Assembly: GCA_035691285.1 (NCBI GenBank)
Contig: DASSJI010000156.1
Location: forward strand, 1-64,000
Length of the DNA stretch: 64,000 nucleotides
From: DATFEN01 sp035691285
Lineage (GTDB): Bacteria; Acidobacteriota; Vicinamibacteria; Fen-336
Reading direction: 5' to 3'
In this document: one piece after another, positions 24,360-32,015 of the stretch
Layout of the letters: every line of letters starts with the position of its first letter
Position numbering within the stretch: position 1 is the first letter of the stretch
Notes under the pieces: model-generated
The model's input: the letters and a program-made list of their open reading frames with translations, nothing else
What the model was told of the DNA's origin: nothing
Databases searched by the model: none
Translations under genes and position numbers: made by a program

Positions 24360-26627
24360 TCAGTTGACGTAGCCCAGGGCGCGGAGGTTCTCCAGGGCCT
24401 CCGGCGTCATGGGCTCCGCCGCCTCGCCGGCCGCGCGGTCGGGGCGCAGCGCGAGGAGGAAGCGCAGCAGCTCCTGGCGGTGGAAGGCCGCGCGCAGCGG
24501 GTCGCTCTCCGCGAGGTCGCGCCGCTCGTCCGGGTCGCTTCCCAGGTCGAACAGCTCGCTCTTCGGCGCTCCCTCCGGCCGCGGGGTGAGCACGAGCTTG
24601 TGGCCTCCCTGATGGATCGCGAAGACGGGCAGCGCGCCGGTGTTCCGGCTCACCGTGAACGGGCGACCCGGCGCGCCCAGGGCGACAGGAAGGAGGCTCG
24701 TGCCCCTGAACGCGCGCTGCGCGCTCGGGTCTCCGCGCACCGCCATCAGGTCGAGGATCGTCGGCGCCATGTCCACGTGGTCCACGAGCGCGCCGACTCG
24801 CCGGCCCGCAAGCCCGAGCTCTCGCGGAAAGCGGACGACCAACGGGATCCGCACGCTCTCCTCGTACACCTGGTCGTTGTGTCCGATGAAGCCGTGCTCG
24901 CCCAGGGCCTCCCCGTGATCGGCCGTCACGATGACGACCGTCCGCTCCAGCAGTCCGGCGGCCTCGAGCCGGCTCCGGAGCCAGCCGACCTCGCGGTCGC
25001 CGTAGGCGAGCGTGCCGTCGTAGAGCGCCACCAGGCCCGGCAGCTCCTCGGGCCGCGGGTAGGGCTTCTTCGGAGTCGTGCGCACGAAGCGCATGGCGCG
25101 TCCGGCCGAAACCGGCTGCGCTCCGGGCGGCAGGAACATGCCGGGGAACGGCGGCGGCGGGTTGTAGGGAACGTGCGGTTCCTTGTAGTGCACGTAGAGG
25201 AAGAAGCGGCCCCGCCCCTTGGCCTCGGCGACGAAGCGCTCGAGCAGCGGGCGAAAGCTCTCGGCGCCGACGAGGCCCGAGCCGCGATACAGGCGGTGGT
25301 ACTCGCGGAAGCCCGCGTCGTAGCCCAGCCCGGGCTCGGCGTTGGCGTTCGCGACGAAGCCCGCGGTGTGCACGCCCCTCGCGGCCAGCACCTGGGCGAG
25401 ACGCAGCCTCTCGGCGGGCAGTCGTCGCCGCGTGTTGAAGCCGCTCTCGTTCTCGTCGGGGTACTGCGAGGTCCACAGCGAGGCCATGGCCACCCGGGTG
25501 TTCGGCGCGGGCGAATGCGCCCGCTCGAACACGACCCCATCTGCCGCCAGGCGATCCACCTCGGGCGTCGTCGGCCTCGGGTAGCCGTAGCAGCCGAAGT
25601 GCTTGGCAGAGCCCGCGTCCATGATCACGAGGACGACGTTCACGCCGCCGAGCGCGGCCCGGGCGCGCGCGAGCGCCGCGGCGTCGGGTTCGGTGTGGCT
25701 GCCGCCCTGCTCGCCGAATCCGACGACGCGCGGGGCCTCCCACACGCCCCACGTCGGCGCGCCGTCCCGACCCTGCACCTCGAGGCCGAGGAGGGCCAGC
25801 TCGCCCGCGGCGACGGGAAGGGCGACGTCGGCGGCGGCTCCTCCCGCGCCGCTCCACAGCTCGCGCGCCTCCGCTCCGGCGCCCAGCGTCACGCGGAACG
25901 CCGCCTCCGACCCGCCCGGCGTCCTCGTCCGAAGCAGCACGCGCGCTCCGGCGGGGAGTCGGATGGCGTACGTCAGGCGGCTCGGCCCCGCTTGGATCAG
26001 GGACGGCACGCCCCGATCCTCGGTCGCCTGCAGCGCGGGCCCCGACGCGGGGTCTGCCAGCCGCCTCAGCCACGGATCCTCGGCTGGACCGTAGGCCAGC
26101 GCGAAGAGACGCGCGGACGCGGCCGTGCCGTCGGGCGCGGGCTCCGGCCCCTTCTCGAAGACGAGGCGCAGGCGATTGGTGCGGGCCTTCTGCAGCGACC
26201 TGGGCAGGCGGATGGCGTAGCGACGGCGCCCGTCCGCGAGCGCGACAGCGTCGAGGTCGTGACCGTTGAAGGAAGGCCGGAGCCTCCCGCGAGCCGCGTC
26301 GGTGGACGGCTCGAGGTCGAGGACCGCGACCCGCTCCGCCGCTTCCTTCCAATGCAGCGCGACCTGGCACGCGCGCTCGACCTCCACGGACGGTCCCTGG
26401 CTCTCGCGGACGACCGAGAGGAACCCGCTCTCCTCGACGGCCCCCGTGGCCGGTGTGCCGAAATGCAGGAGCCGCTGCGGGAACTCGGCGTCGGCCGCGT
26501 GGGCGCCCCTGGCGAGGTCGTAGACGACCTGCGCCCGAGCCGCTTCGCGGGCGGGCGGCGACGCAGGTGCGCAGGCGCTGCCTGCGAAGAGCCCTGCAAC
26601 GACCCACGCGAGCGACCGCCGGCGCAT
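24360..26627 (-). CDS. Sulfatase-fold (alkaline phosphatase superfamily) lipoprotein
   Basis: A 755-residue lipoprotein (lipobox AGSAC at residues 15-19). Residues about 30-330 are beta-rich and unassigned. The C-terminal half is sulfatase-like: VNVVLVIMDAGSAKHFGCYG, RPTTPEVDRLAADGVVFERA, then APNTRVAMASLWTSQYP, FLYVHYKEPHVPYNPP and VIVTADHGEALGEHGFIGHN. At the nucleophile site there is no CxPxR formylglycine motif; a Thr (NTRVAMAS) is present, as in phosphoglycerol or phosphoethanolamine transferases. It may therefore be a phosphodiesterase or transferase rather than a sulfatase. Confidence 0.82.
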   Translation of the reverse strand: MRRRSLAWVVAGLFAGSACAPASPPAREAARAQVVYDLARGAHAADAEFPQRLLHFGTPATGAVEESGFLSVVRESQGPSVEVERACQVALHWKEAAERVAVLDLEPSTDAARGRLRPSFNGHDLDAVALADGRRRYAIRLPRSLQKARTNRLRLVFEKGPEPAPDGTAASARLFALAYGPAEDPWLRRLADPASGPALQATEDRGVPSLIQAGPSRLTYAIRLPAGARVLLRTRTPGGSEAAFRVTLGAGAEARELWSGAGGAAADVALPVAAGELALLGLEVQGRDGAPTWGVWEAPRVVGFGEQGGSHTEPDAAALARARAALGGVNVVLVIMDAGSAKHFGCYGYPRPTTPEVDRLAADGVVFERAHSPAPNTRVAMASLWTSQYPDENESGFNTRRRLPAERLRLAQVLAARGVHTAGFVANANAEPGLGYDAGFREYHRLYRGSGLVGAESFRPLLERFVAEAKGRGRFFLYVHYKEPHVPYNPPPPFPGMFLPPGAQPVSAGRAMRFVRTTPKKPYPRPEELPGLVALYDGTLAYGDREVGWLRSRLEAAGLLERTVVIVTADHGEALGEHGFIGHNDQVYEESVRIPLVVRFPRELGLAGRRVGALVDHVDMAPTILDLMAVRGDPSAQRAFRGTSLLPVALGAPGRPFTVSRNTGALPVFAIHQGGHKLVLTPRPEGAPKSELFDLGSDPDERRDLAESDPLRAAFHRQELLRFLLALRPDRAAGEAAEPMTPEALENLRALGYVN

Positions 26628-26634
26628 CCCGCGA

Positions 26635-26640
26635 ACTATA
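26635..26640 (-). promoter_or_regulatory. -10 element of the sulfatase-fold gene (leaderless type)
   Basis: TATAGT on the minus strand ends 7 nt before the ATG at 26627. It is divergent from, and 11 bp away from, the rho -35 element. Confidence 0.4.
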
Positions 26641-26650
26641 AGGCCTTGTC

Positions 26651-26678
26651 TTGACGCCGCGCCGGGCCGTGCTATAGT
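26651..26678 (+). promoter_or_regulatory. Sigma-70-type promoter of rho
   Basis: TTGACG at 26651-26656 and TATAGT at 26673-26678, spacer 16 bp. It is one of the best full promoters in the window. The GGAGG Shine-Dalgarno at 26686-26690 serves the leader ORF at 26697. Confidence 0.65.
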
Positions 26679-26696
26679 GCCGGACGGAGGTCGTCG

Positions 26697-26729
26697 ATGA
26701 CCGCAACGCCGGTGGCGGGCCGCCGATGA
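26697..26729 (+). CDS. Ten-codon leader ORF overlapping the rho start
   Basis: ATG at 26697 sits 6 nt after a strong GGAGG and encodes MTATPVAGRR before TGA. That stop overlaps the rho ATG (26726) as ATGA. The rho ATG has no Shine-Dalgarno of its own at normal distance, so rho translation is probably coupled to this leader peptide. Confidence 0.45.
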   Translation: MTATPVAGRR

Positions 26730-27994
26730 GGCACGGCCCGCGGCACTCGCGGCGCCATCGTCACCCCCACAGGCACGATCGATCCCAAGGGCCCGGAATT
26801 CCGAACCAGGGCCCGCGAGGGTCGCGGGATCCCCGCCAAGCCCCCATCCCGACCACGGGCGACACGACGCCCGTGAGCGGCGTGGCCGAGTTGACGGAAG
26901 GGCTGGGCGGGTTCCTGAGGCAGGTCGAGAACAACTATCTCCCGCATCGCGACGACGCCGTGATCCCGGCGGTCGTCGCGCGGGACCTCGGGCTTCGCGA
27001 CGGAGTGGAGCTCGAAGGCCTGGCCCGTGACGGTGGCGGTGGACGCCGCGTTGTCGTCGAAGTCCAGAAGGTGATGGGGCTCGCGCCCGAGGAGGCGCGC
27101 AGGCTCCCGCACTTCGCGGACCTCGTCTCCATCAACCCGAACGAGGCCTTTCGGCTCGCGGCCGACCAGCCCGAGACCAGCCTCCGCGTGATCGACCTGA
27201 TCGCGCCGATCGGCCGCGGCCAGCGCGGGCTCATCGTCTCGCCGCCCAAGGCGGGCAAGACGACGCTCCTCGAGCACCTCGGCGTGGCGATCACCAAGCA
27301 CCATCCCGAGGTGCACCTCATCATGCTGCTCATCGACGAGCGGCCCGAGGAGGTGACCCACTTCCGGCGCGCCGTGAACGCCGAAGTGCTCGCTTCGACC
27401 TCGGACTCGGCGGCCGACGCCCACATCCGCCTGGCGCGCCTCGCCATCGAGCGCGCCAAGCGTCTGGTGGAGACGGGCCGCCACGTGGTGATCCTGCTGG
27501 ACTCGCTGACGCGCCTCGGCCGCGCCTCGAACCGCGAGATGGGCCCCGGCGGCCGCACCATGTCCGGCGGCGTCGACAACCGCGCGCTGCAGTTCCCGCG
27601 GCAGTTCTTCGGGGCCGCGCGCAACTGCGAGGGCAGCGGCAGCCTGACGATCCTCGCCACGGCCTTGATCGAGACCGGATCGCGGATGGACGAGGTGATC
27701 TTCCAGGAGTTCAAGGGCACCGGGAACATGGAGCTGATCCTCGACCGGGCCATCGCCGACCGCAGGGTGTTCCCCGCCGTGGACGTGCTCAAGTCGGGCA
27801 CGCGCCGCGAGGAGCTGCTGTGCAGCCCCGAGGAGCTCGCGAAGCGCCACCTGCTGCGCCGGGCCCTGGCCGACCTGTCCACGGTCGAGGCGGCGCAGTT
27901 CCTGATCGACAAGATCCAGAAGACGCCGTCGAACCCGGCGTTCCTGCAGACCCTCGTCGCTCCCGCGCCGGTCGCCGCGCGCCGCTTCCGCTGA
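26726..27994 (+). CDS. rho: Transcription termination factor Rho
   Basis: A 422-residue hexameric RNA helicase ending transcription. The RNA-binding cold-shock-like domain is seen in ELTEGLGGFLRQVENNYLP (from about residue 53). The motor has RGLIVSPPKAGKTTLLEH (Walker A), LIMLLIDERPEEVTHF (Walker B), LLDSLTRLGRASN and the ELILDRAIADRRVFPAVD segment. The usual N-terminal Rho_N helical bundle is absent; the first 48 residues are His/Arg-rich low-complexity sequence instead. A GTG at 26873 would start right at the cold-shock domain and is a possible alternative start. Confidence 0.95.
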   Translation: MRHGPRHSRRHRHPHRHDRSQGPGIPNQGPRGSRDPRQAPIPTTGDTTPVSGVAELTEGLGGFLRQVENNYLPHRDDAVIPAVVARDLGLRDGVELEGLARDGGGGRRVVVEVQKVMGLAPEEARRLPHFADLVSINPNEAFRLAADQPETSLRVIDLIAPIGRGQRGLIVSPPKAGKTTLLEHLGVAITKHHPEVHLIMLLIDERPEEVTHFRRAVNAEVLASTSDSAADAHIRLARLAIERAKRLVETGRHVVILLDSLTRLGRASNREMGPGGRTMSGGVDNRALQFPRQFFGAARNCEGSGSLTILATALIETGSRMDEVIFQEFKGTGNMELILDRAIADRRVFPAVDVLKSGTRREELLCSPEELAKRHLLRRALADLSTVEAAQFLIDKIQKTPSNPAFLQTLVAPAPVAARRFR

Positions 27995-27995
27995 G

Positions 27996-28022
27996 CGGCG
28001 GGCGCTCGCGCCGCGCCCGCCG
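27996..28022 (+). terminator. GC-rich hairpin after rho
   Basis: CGGCGGGCG (27996-28004) pairs with CGCCCGCCG (28014-28022), 9-nt loop. It starts 2 nt after the rho stop. No U-tract follows; a promoter -35 begins directly after it, so it may separate rho from the next gene. Confidence 0.4.
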
Positions 28023-28023
28023 G

Positions 28024-28052
28024 TTGACGGCCATCGGCCTGCCGGTGACAAT
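28024..28052 (+). promoter_or_regulatory. Promoter of the esterase gene
   Basis: TTGACG at 28024-28029, 17-bp spacer, GACAAT at 28047-28052; the ATG follows 24 nt later. Confidence 0.45.
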
Positions 28053-28076
28053 CCCCGCCATCGAGGTCCTCCCCCG

Positions 28077-28808
28077 ATGAACCAGGAGCATCACCGCTGG
28101 TATTCGCCGCGGCTGGGCCGCGACATGGGCATCAACGTGTACGGCCACTACGGCTCGCCGATCCTCGTGTTCCCGACGAGCGGCGGCGACGAGCACGAGT
28201 ACGCGGGCCAGGGCATGATGGACGCCCTCGCCCACCACATCGACGCCGGGCGCGTGAAGTTCTTCTGCGTCGACTCGATGAACAACGAGAGCTGGTACAA
28301 CAAGCGGGCGCACCCGCGCCACCGCAGCTACGTGCAGGCGATGTACGACGCCTACATCGCCTTCGAGGTCGCGCCCTTCGTCCACGACCATTGCCGCACG
28401 GCGGGCATCGGGATCACGACGACGGGGGCGTCCTTCGGCGCCTACCACGCGGCCAACACGCTCTTCAAGCACCCTGACCTGTTCCGCCGCTGCCTCGCCC
28501 TGTCCGGGGTCTACGACGTGCGGCGCTTCATGGACGGGGACTTCGACGACAACTTCTACTTCAACAACCCGGTGGACTACCTGGCCGGCCTCAACGACTC
28601 GTGGTACCTGCACCACCTGAGCCAGGACGACATCCGGCTGGCCACGGGCCACGGTGCGTGGGAGGATTCCGGGCCGACCTACCAGCTCTCGGAGGTGCTG
28701 TCGCGGCGCGGCATCAACCACACGGTGGACAACTGGGGCGCCGACGGCGGCCACGACTGGCCTTACTGGAAGAGGCAGATGGACGTCTATCTCGGGCGGC
28801 TCTTCTAG
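28077..28808 (+). CDS. Putative esterase, alpha/beta-hydrolase fold
   Basis: A 243-residue protein of the PF00756-type putative esterase group. The nucleophile elbow is TGASFGAYHA (G-x-S-x-G), the acid is probably an Asp after the following strand, and the base is the His of ADGGHDWPYW close to the end. SPILVFPTSGGDEHEYAGQG is the oxyanion-side strand-loop. No signal peptide, so it is predicted cytoplasmic. It is followed 8 nt later by a PilZ gene on the same strand. The substrate is unknown. Confidence 0.8.
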   Translation: MNQEHHRWYSPRLGRDMGINVYGHYGSPILVFPTSGGDEHEYAGQGMMDALAHHIDAGRVKFFCVDSMNNESWYNKRAHPRHRSYVQAMYDAYIAFEVAPFVHDHCRTAGIGITTTGASFGAYHAANTLFKHPDLFRRCLALSGVYDVRRFMDGDFDDNFYFNNPVDYLAGLNDSWYLHHLSQDDIRLATGHGAWEDSGPTYQLSEVLSRRGINHTVDNWGADGGHDWPYWKRQMDVYLGRLF

Positions 28809-28816
28809 GCGGGGGG

Positions 28817-29422
28817 ATGCCCGTCGACAACCGACGCAGGCACGATCGGCTGGGCATCTCGCTGCCCGTGCGGGTGAACGGGCACGATCCCAGCAACCTG
28901 CCCTGGCAGGAGATGGCCAAGTGCTCGGACGCCTCGGAGGGCGGCTGCTCGTTCGTGCTGCAGCACGCGGTGTTCCCCGGACAGGTCCTCATGCTCCAGC
29001 TCGCGCTCCCGAAGCGCTTCCGCGCCTACGACGCGATGAAGACGACCTACCAGACCTACGCCCTCGTGCAGACCGCTCACCTCGGCGTCGGCGGGACCCG
29101 CGTGGGCGTCGCCTTCCTGGGCCGTACGCCGCCGGTGGGCTACGACCGCCTCCCGGGCGGCCGCTTCATGCCCGAGCGGCGCCGGGCGCGACGCGGAGAG
29201 ATCTACCTCAAGGTCAAGCTCAGCAAGGACGGCTCCGACGAGAAGACGGTGCTCGAGAACTTCGGCCGGGGCGGGGCTCGCGTGATGACCGCGCAGCCCT
29301 TCGGCGAGGGGGAGGTCCTGACGATCGAGGACTCGGAGGGCTCGTTCCGAGCGATCGCGGAAGTCCGCTCGATCTACGTCGGCAAGGACGGCATCCGCCG
29401 CCTGAACCTGAAGTTCCGCTAG
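28817..29422 (+). CDS. PilZ-domain protein (probable c-di-GMP receptor)
   Basis: A 201-residue protein. The N-terminus NRRRHDRLGISLPVRVNG carries the RxxxR c-di-GMP motif, with a DASEGGC segment in the position of the second motif (D/NxSxxG). A second, weaker PilZ-like half starts at PERRRARRGEIYLKVKL with ENFGRGGARV, so this looks like a tandem PilZ. GGGGGG lies directly before the ATG. It would link c-di-GMP levels to a partner not evident from context. Confidence 0.8.
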   Translation: MPVDNRRRHDRLGISLPVRVNGHDPSNLPWQEMAKCSDASEGGCSFVLQHAVFPGQVLMLQLALPKRFRAYDAMKTTYQTYALVQTAHLGVGGTRVGVAFLGRTPPVGYDRLPGGRFMPERRRARRGEIYLKVKLSKDGSDEKTVLENFGRGGARVMTAQPFGEGEVLTIEDSEGSFRAIAEVRSIYVGKDGIRRLNLKFR

Positions 29423-29444
29423 CAGGGATGCGGGCGACCGTGCC

Positions 29445-29972
29445 CTACCTCCGCTGGAGCCCGATCCGCGCGAACTCGCGATAGGCGCCGTCCTTCCCCC
29501 GCACTTCGTCGACCACGTCGAGATGCACCGCGTCGACGCGACGGTACGTCGTGCGTCCCTTCGTCTCGCCGGCGGGGCCCCACTCGACCACGAGCGCGCC
29601 TTCCTCGGCGCGAGTCTGGATCGAATACACGTTGCCCTGGGAATCGAACCACGTCCCCGTCAAGCGTCCGTTGGCGACCGCGTAGTATGCGTCGCCGGCG
29701 AAGCGCAGGACCGGCTCCTCGCCCACGCGCTCGACGCGATACTCGAGCCGGGTGAAGCGGCCCTCCAGGACCGGCGTGATCGCGAGCTTGGCTCGGCCCT
29801 TGCCGCCGATCCAGTTGCCTTCGCCCTCCCAGAGTCCCTGGAGGCGCTCGAGGATCAAGGCATCGGGCGGCGAGGGCGCCGGCTCGGCCGCTGGGGCTTG
29901 CGGGGAGCCGGCGGAACTCGAGCCGAGAAGCAGCGCGGCCGCGAGCAGGACCGACATGCGTGGCCTTGGCAT
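29445..29972 (-). CDS. Hypothetical secreted beta-rich protein
   Basis: A 175-residue protein with a signal peptide (MSVLLAAALLLGSSSAGS) and an Ala/Pro-rich stretch. Then comes a beta-rich domain: LQGLWEGEGNWIGGKGRAKL, TPVLEGRFTRLEYRVE, GDAYYAVANGRLTGTWFDSQ and VDAVHLDVVDEV. The pattern resembles DUF1579-like or lipocalin-like small barrels, but I cannot name a family with confidence. An ATG at 29957 is a possible alternative start. Confidence 0.65.
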   Translation of the reverse strand: MPRPRMSVLLAAALLLGSSSAGSPQAPAAEPAPSPPDALILERLQGLWEGEGNWIGGKGRAKLAITPVLEGRFTRLEYRVERVGEEPVLRFAGDAYYAVANGRLTGTWFDSQGNVYSIQTRAEEGALVVEWGPAGETKGRTTYRRVDAVHLDVVDEVRGKDGAYREFARIGLQRR

Positions 29973-29977
29973 GGCGG

Positions 29978-29983
29978 AGTCTA
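29978..29983 (-). promoter_or_regulatory. -10 element of the beta-rich protein gene
   Basis: TAGACT on the minus strand ends 5 nt before the ATG at 29972. Confidence 0.3.
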
Positions 29984-30032
29984 ACGCGCCGTTCGCCGTC
30001 CCCGTGCGAGGAACCCCGCCTGCGCCCCGTCG

Positions 30033-30038
30033 TATAAT
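30033..30038 (+). promoter_or_regulatory. -10 element of the MacAB-type exporter operon
   Basis: A perfect TATAAT, with a 64-nt leader to the GTG at 30103 and GGAGG at 30089-30093. No clear -35. Confidence 0.45.
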
Positions 30039-30102
30039 CCCGTGACGGCGGCGGTGTCGCCGCGCCAATCCCGCGAACGCGGTTCCCCGGAGGCTCCCAC
30101 CC

Positions 30103-31305
30103 GTGTCCGACCTGAAGGGCGAGCTGGCCTCGCTCAAGATCGATCGCACGCCGCCGCCCCGGAATCCCTGGCGACGCTCGCTGCTGCTGCTCCTGCCGGC
30201 GGCGCTCGGACTGCTGGTCCTGTACGGCCTCCGGGCCAGGCAGACACTCGCCGCGCCGGAAGTCTCCACCGTCGAGGCGCGGGTCGAGGCGGGCGAGGCC
30301 GCCGGCGCGCCCGGCACGCCGCTCCTGACCGCCTCCGGCTACGTCGTGGCGCGGCGCAAGGCGGTGGTCTCGGCGAAGATCCAGGGACGGCTGGCGCAGC
30401 TCCGCGTGGAGGAGGGCAGCCGCGTCCGCGAGGGCGACGTCATCGCGCGCCTCGAGGATGCCGACTTCGTCGCCTCGGTGGAGAGGGCGCGCGCCGCGGC
30501 GCAGCGTGCCGAGGCCGACCTGGGCGAGAACCGACGCCAGCTCGCGCTCGCCGAGAAGCTGGCACAGCAGGACGTGCTCGCCCTGGATCAGCGCGACGCG
30601 GCGCAGAGCCGGGTCAGGATCGCCGAGGCCGCACTCGCCCAGGCGCGGGCCGATCTGGTCTTCGCGGAGGCCCAGCTCCAGAACACCGTGATCCGGGCGC
30701 CCTTCACCGGCGTGGTCGTGAAGAAGATGGCCGAGGTGGGCGAGAGCGTGGCGCCGATCCCGCCGGGCGTGAACATCTCGACGGCCTCGGGCGCGATCGT
30801 CGCGCTCGCCGACCTGGCCACCCTCGAGGTCGAGGCCGACGTGGCCGAGGCGAACGTCGCGAAGCTCTCTGACGCGCAGCCGGCCGAGGCGACCGTGGAG
30901 GCGTTCCCGGACCAGCGCTACAAGGCGGTGCTGCGCCAGGTGATCCCGACCGCGGATCGCACCAAGGCGACCGTCCAGGTCAAGGTCACGATCCTCGACA
31001 AGGACAAGAATCTCAAGCCGGAGATGAGCGCCAAGGTGACGTTCCTCGAGAAGGAGGCGCCGCGAGACGAGGGAGCGCCCCCGCCCCGCGTGGTCACGGC
31101 GCCCGCCGACGCCGTGGCGAGCCGCGACGGCAGGTCGGTGGTGTTCGAGGTGGTCGAGGGCCGTGCGCGGCGGCGCGCCGTCAGCGTGGGCGGGGAGCGG
31201 CAGGGCCGGGTCGTGATCCGGGAGGGCCTCGCGGGGGGAGAGCTGCTCGTGGCGCGGCCGCCCGAAGGCCTGAAGGACGGCGACGCCGTCCGCGTCAAGG
31301 GGTAA
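30103..31305 (+). CDS. Periplasmic adaptor (membrane fusion) protein, MacA/HlyD family
   Basis: A 400-residue adaptor starting at GTG. One membrane helix (SLLLLLPAALGLLVLYGL, about 27-45) is followed by a lipoyl half (ASGYVVARRKAVVSAKIQG), a long alpha-hairpin (about 125-200, rich in Ala/Glu/Arg coiled coil) and the second lipoyl half (NTVIRAPFTGVVVKKMAEVG). Beta-barrel and membrane-proximal domains follow, ending in PPEGLKDGDAVRVKG. It should connect the following MacB-type ATPase/permeases to an outer-membrane channel encoded elsewhere. Confidence 0.88.
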   Translation: MSDLKGELASLKIDRTPPPRNPWRRSLLLLLPAALGLLVLYGLRARQTLAAPEVSTVEARVEAGEAAGAPGTPLLTASGYVVARRKAVVSAKIQGRLAQLRVEEGSRVREGDVIARLEDADFVASVERARAAAQRAEADLGENRRQLALAEKLAQQDVLALDQRDAAQSRVRIAEAALAQARADLVFAEAQLQNTVIRAPFTGVVVKKMAEVGESVAPIPPGVNISTASGAIVALADLATLEVEADVAEANVAKLSDAQPAEATVEAFPDQRYKAVLRQVIPTADRTKATVQVKVTILDKDKNLKPEMSAKVTFLEKEAPRDEGAPPPRVVTAPADAVASRDGRSVVFEVVEGRARRRAVSVGGERQGRVVIREGLAGGELLVARPPEGLKDGDAVRVKG

Positions 31306-31310
31306 ACCGC

Positions 31311-32006
31311 ATGGCGATGGTCGAGGTCCGTGGCGTCCGCAAGGTCTACAGGCGCGATACGCAGGAGATCACCGTGCTCGACGGGATCGAGCTTCAGGTT
31401 CCCGAGGGGGAGTTCGTGGCCCTCATGGGGCCGTCGGGCTCGGGCAAGACGACGCTCCTGAACCTGATCGCGGGCATCGACCGGCCCAGCTCGGGACAGG
31501 TGGTGGTCGCCGGCACCGACGTGGGGGCGCTCTCCGAGAGCGCGCTGGCGGCATGGCGCAGCCACAACGTGGGCTTCATCTTCCAGTTCTACAACCTGAT
31601 CCCCGTGCTCTCGGCCGTGGAGAACGTGGAGCTGCCGCTCCTGCTCACGAGCCTCGGCAAGCGCGAGCGCCGCGAGCGTGCGCTGACCGCCCTCAAGGTC
31701 GTCGGCCTCGCCGACCGCGCGCACCACTACCCGCGACAGCTCTCGGGCGGCCAGGAGCAGCGCGTCGCGATCGCGCGCGCCTTCGTGACCGACCCCAAGG
31801 TGCTGGTCGCGGACGAGCCCACCGGCGACCTCGACGCGAAGAGCGCCCACGAGATCCTCGAGCTCATGGAGACCCTGAACCGCGAGTTCAAGAAGACCAT
31901 CGTGATGGTGACCCACGACCCGCGGGCGGCCGACCGCGCCCACAAGCAGCACCATCTCGAGAAGGGCGTTCTGGTGGACGGAGCGGTGAAGACCGGAGCC
32001 TACTAG
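31311..32006 (+). CDS. ABC exporter ATP-binding protein, MacB/LolD type
   Basis: A 231-residue ATPase: Walker A MGPSGSGKTTLLN, Q-loop FIFQFYNLIP, signature LSGGQEQRVAIARAF, Walker B VLVADEPTGDLD and VTHDPRAA. The FYNLIPVLSAVENVELPLLL segment is characteristic of the MacB/LolD/FtsE clade, which drives mechanotransmission rather than transport through the membrane domain. It is in tight order with the adaptor (5 nt upstream) and two FtsX-type permeases. Confidence 0.92.
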   Translation: MAMVEVRGVRKVYRRDTQEITVLDGIELQVPEGEFVALMGPSGSGKTTLLNLIAGIDRPSSGQVVVAGTDVGALSESALAAWRSHNVGFIFQFYNLIPVLSAVENVELPLLLTSLGKRERRERALTALKVVGLADRAHHYPRQLSGGQEQRVAIARAFVTDPKVLVADEPTGDLDAKSAHEILELMETLNREFKKTIVMVTHDPRAADRAHKQHHLEKGVLVDGAVKTGAY

Positions 32007-32015
32007 GACCGGGGC

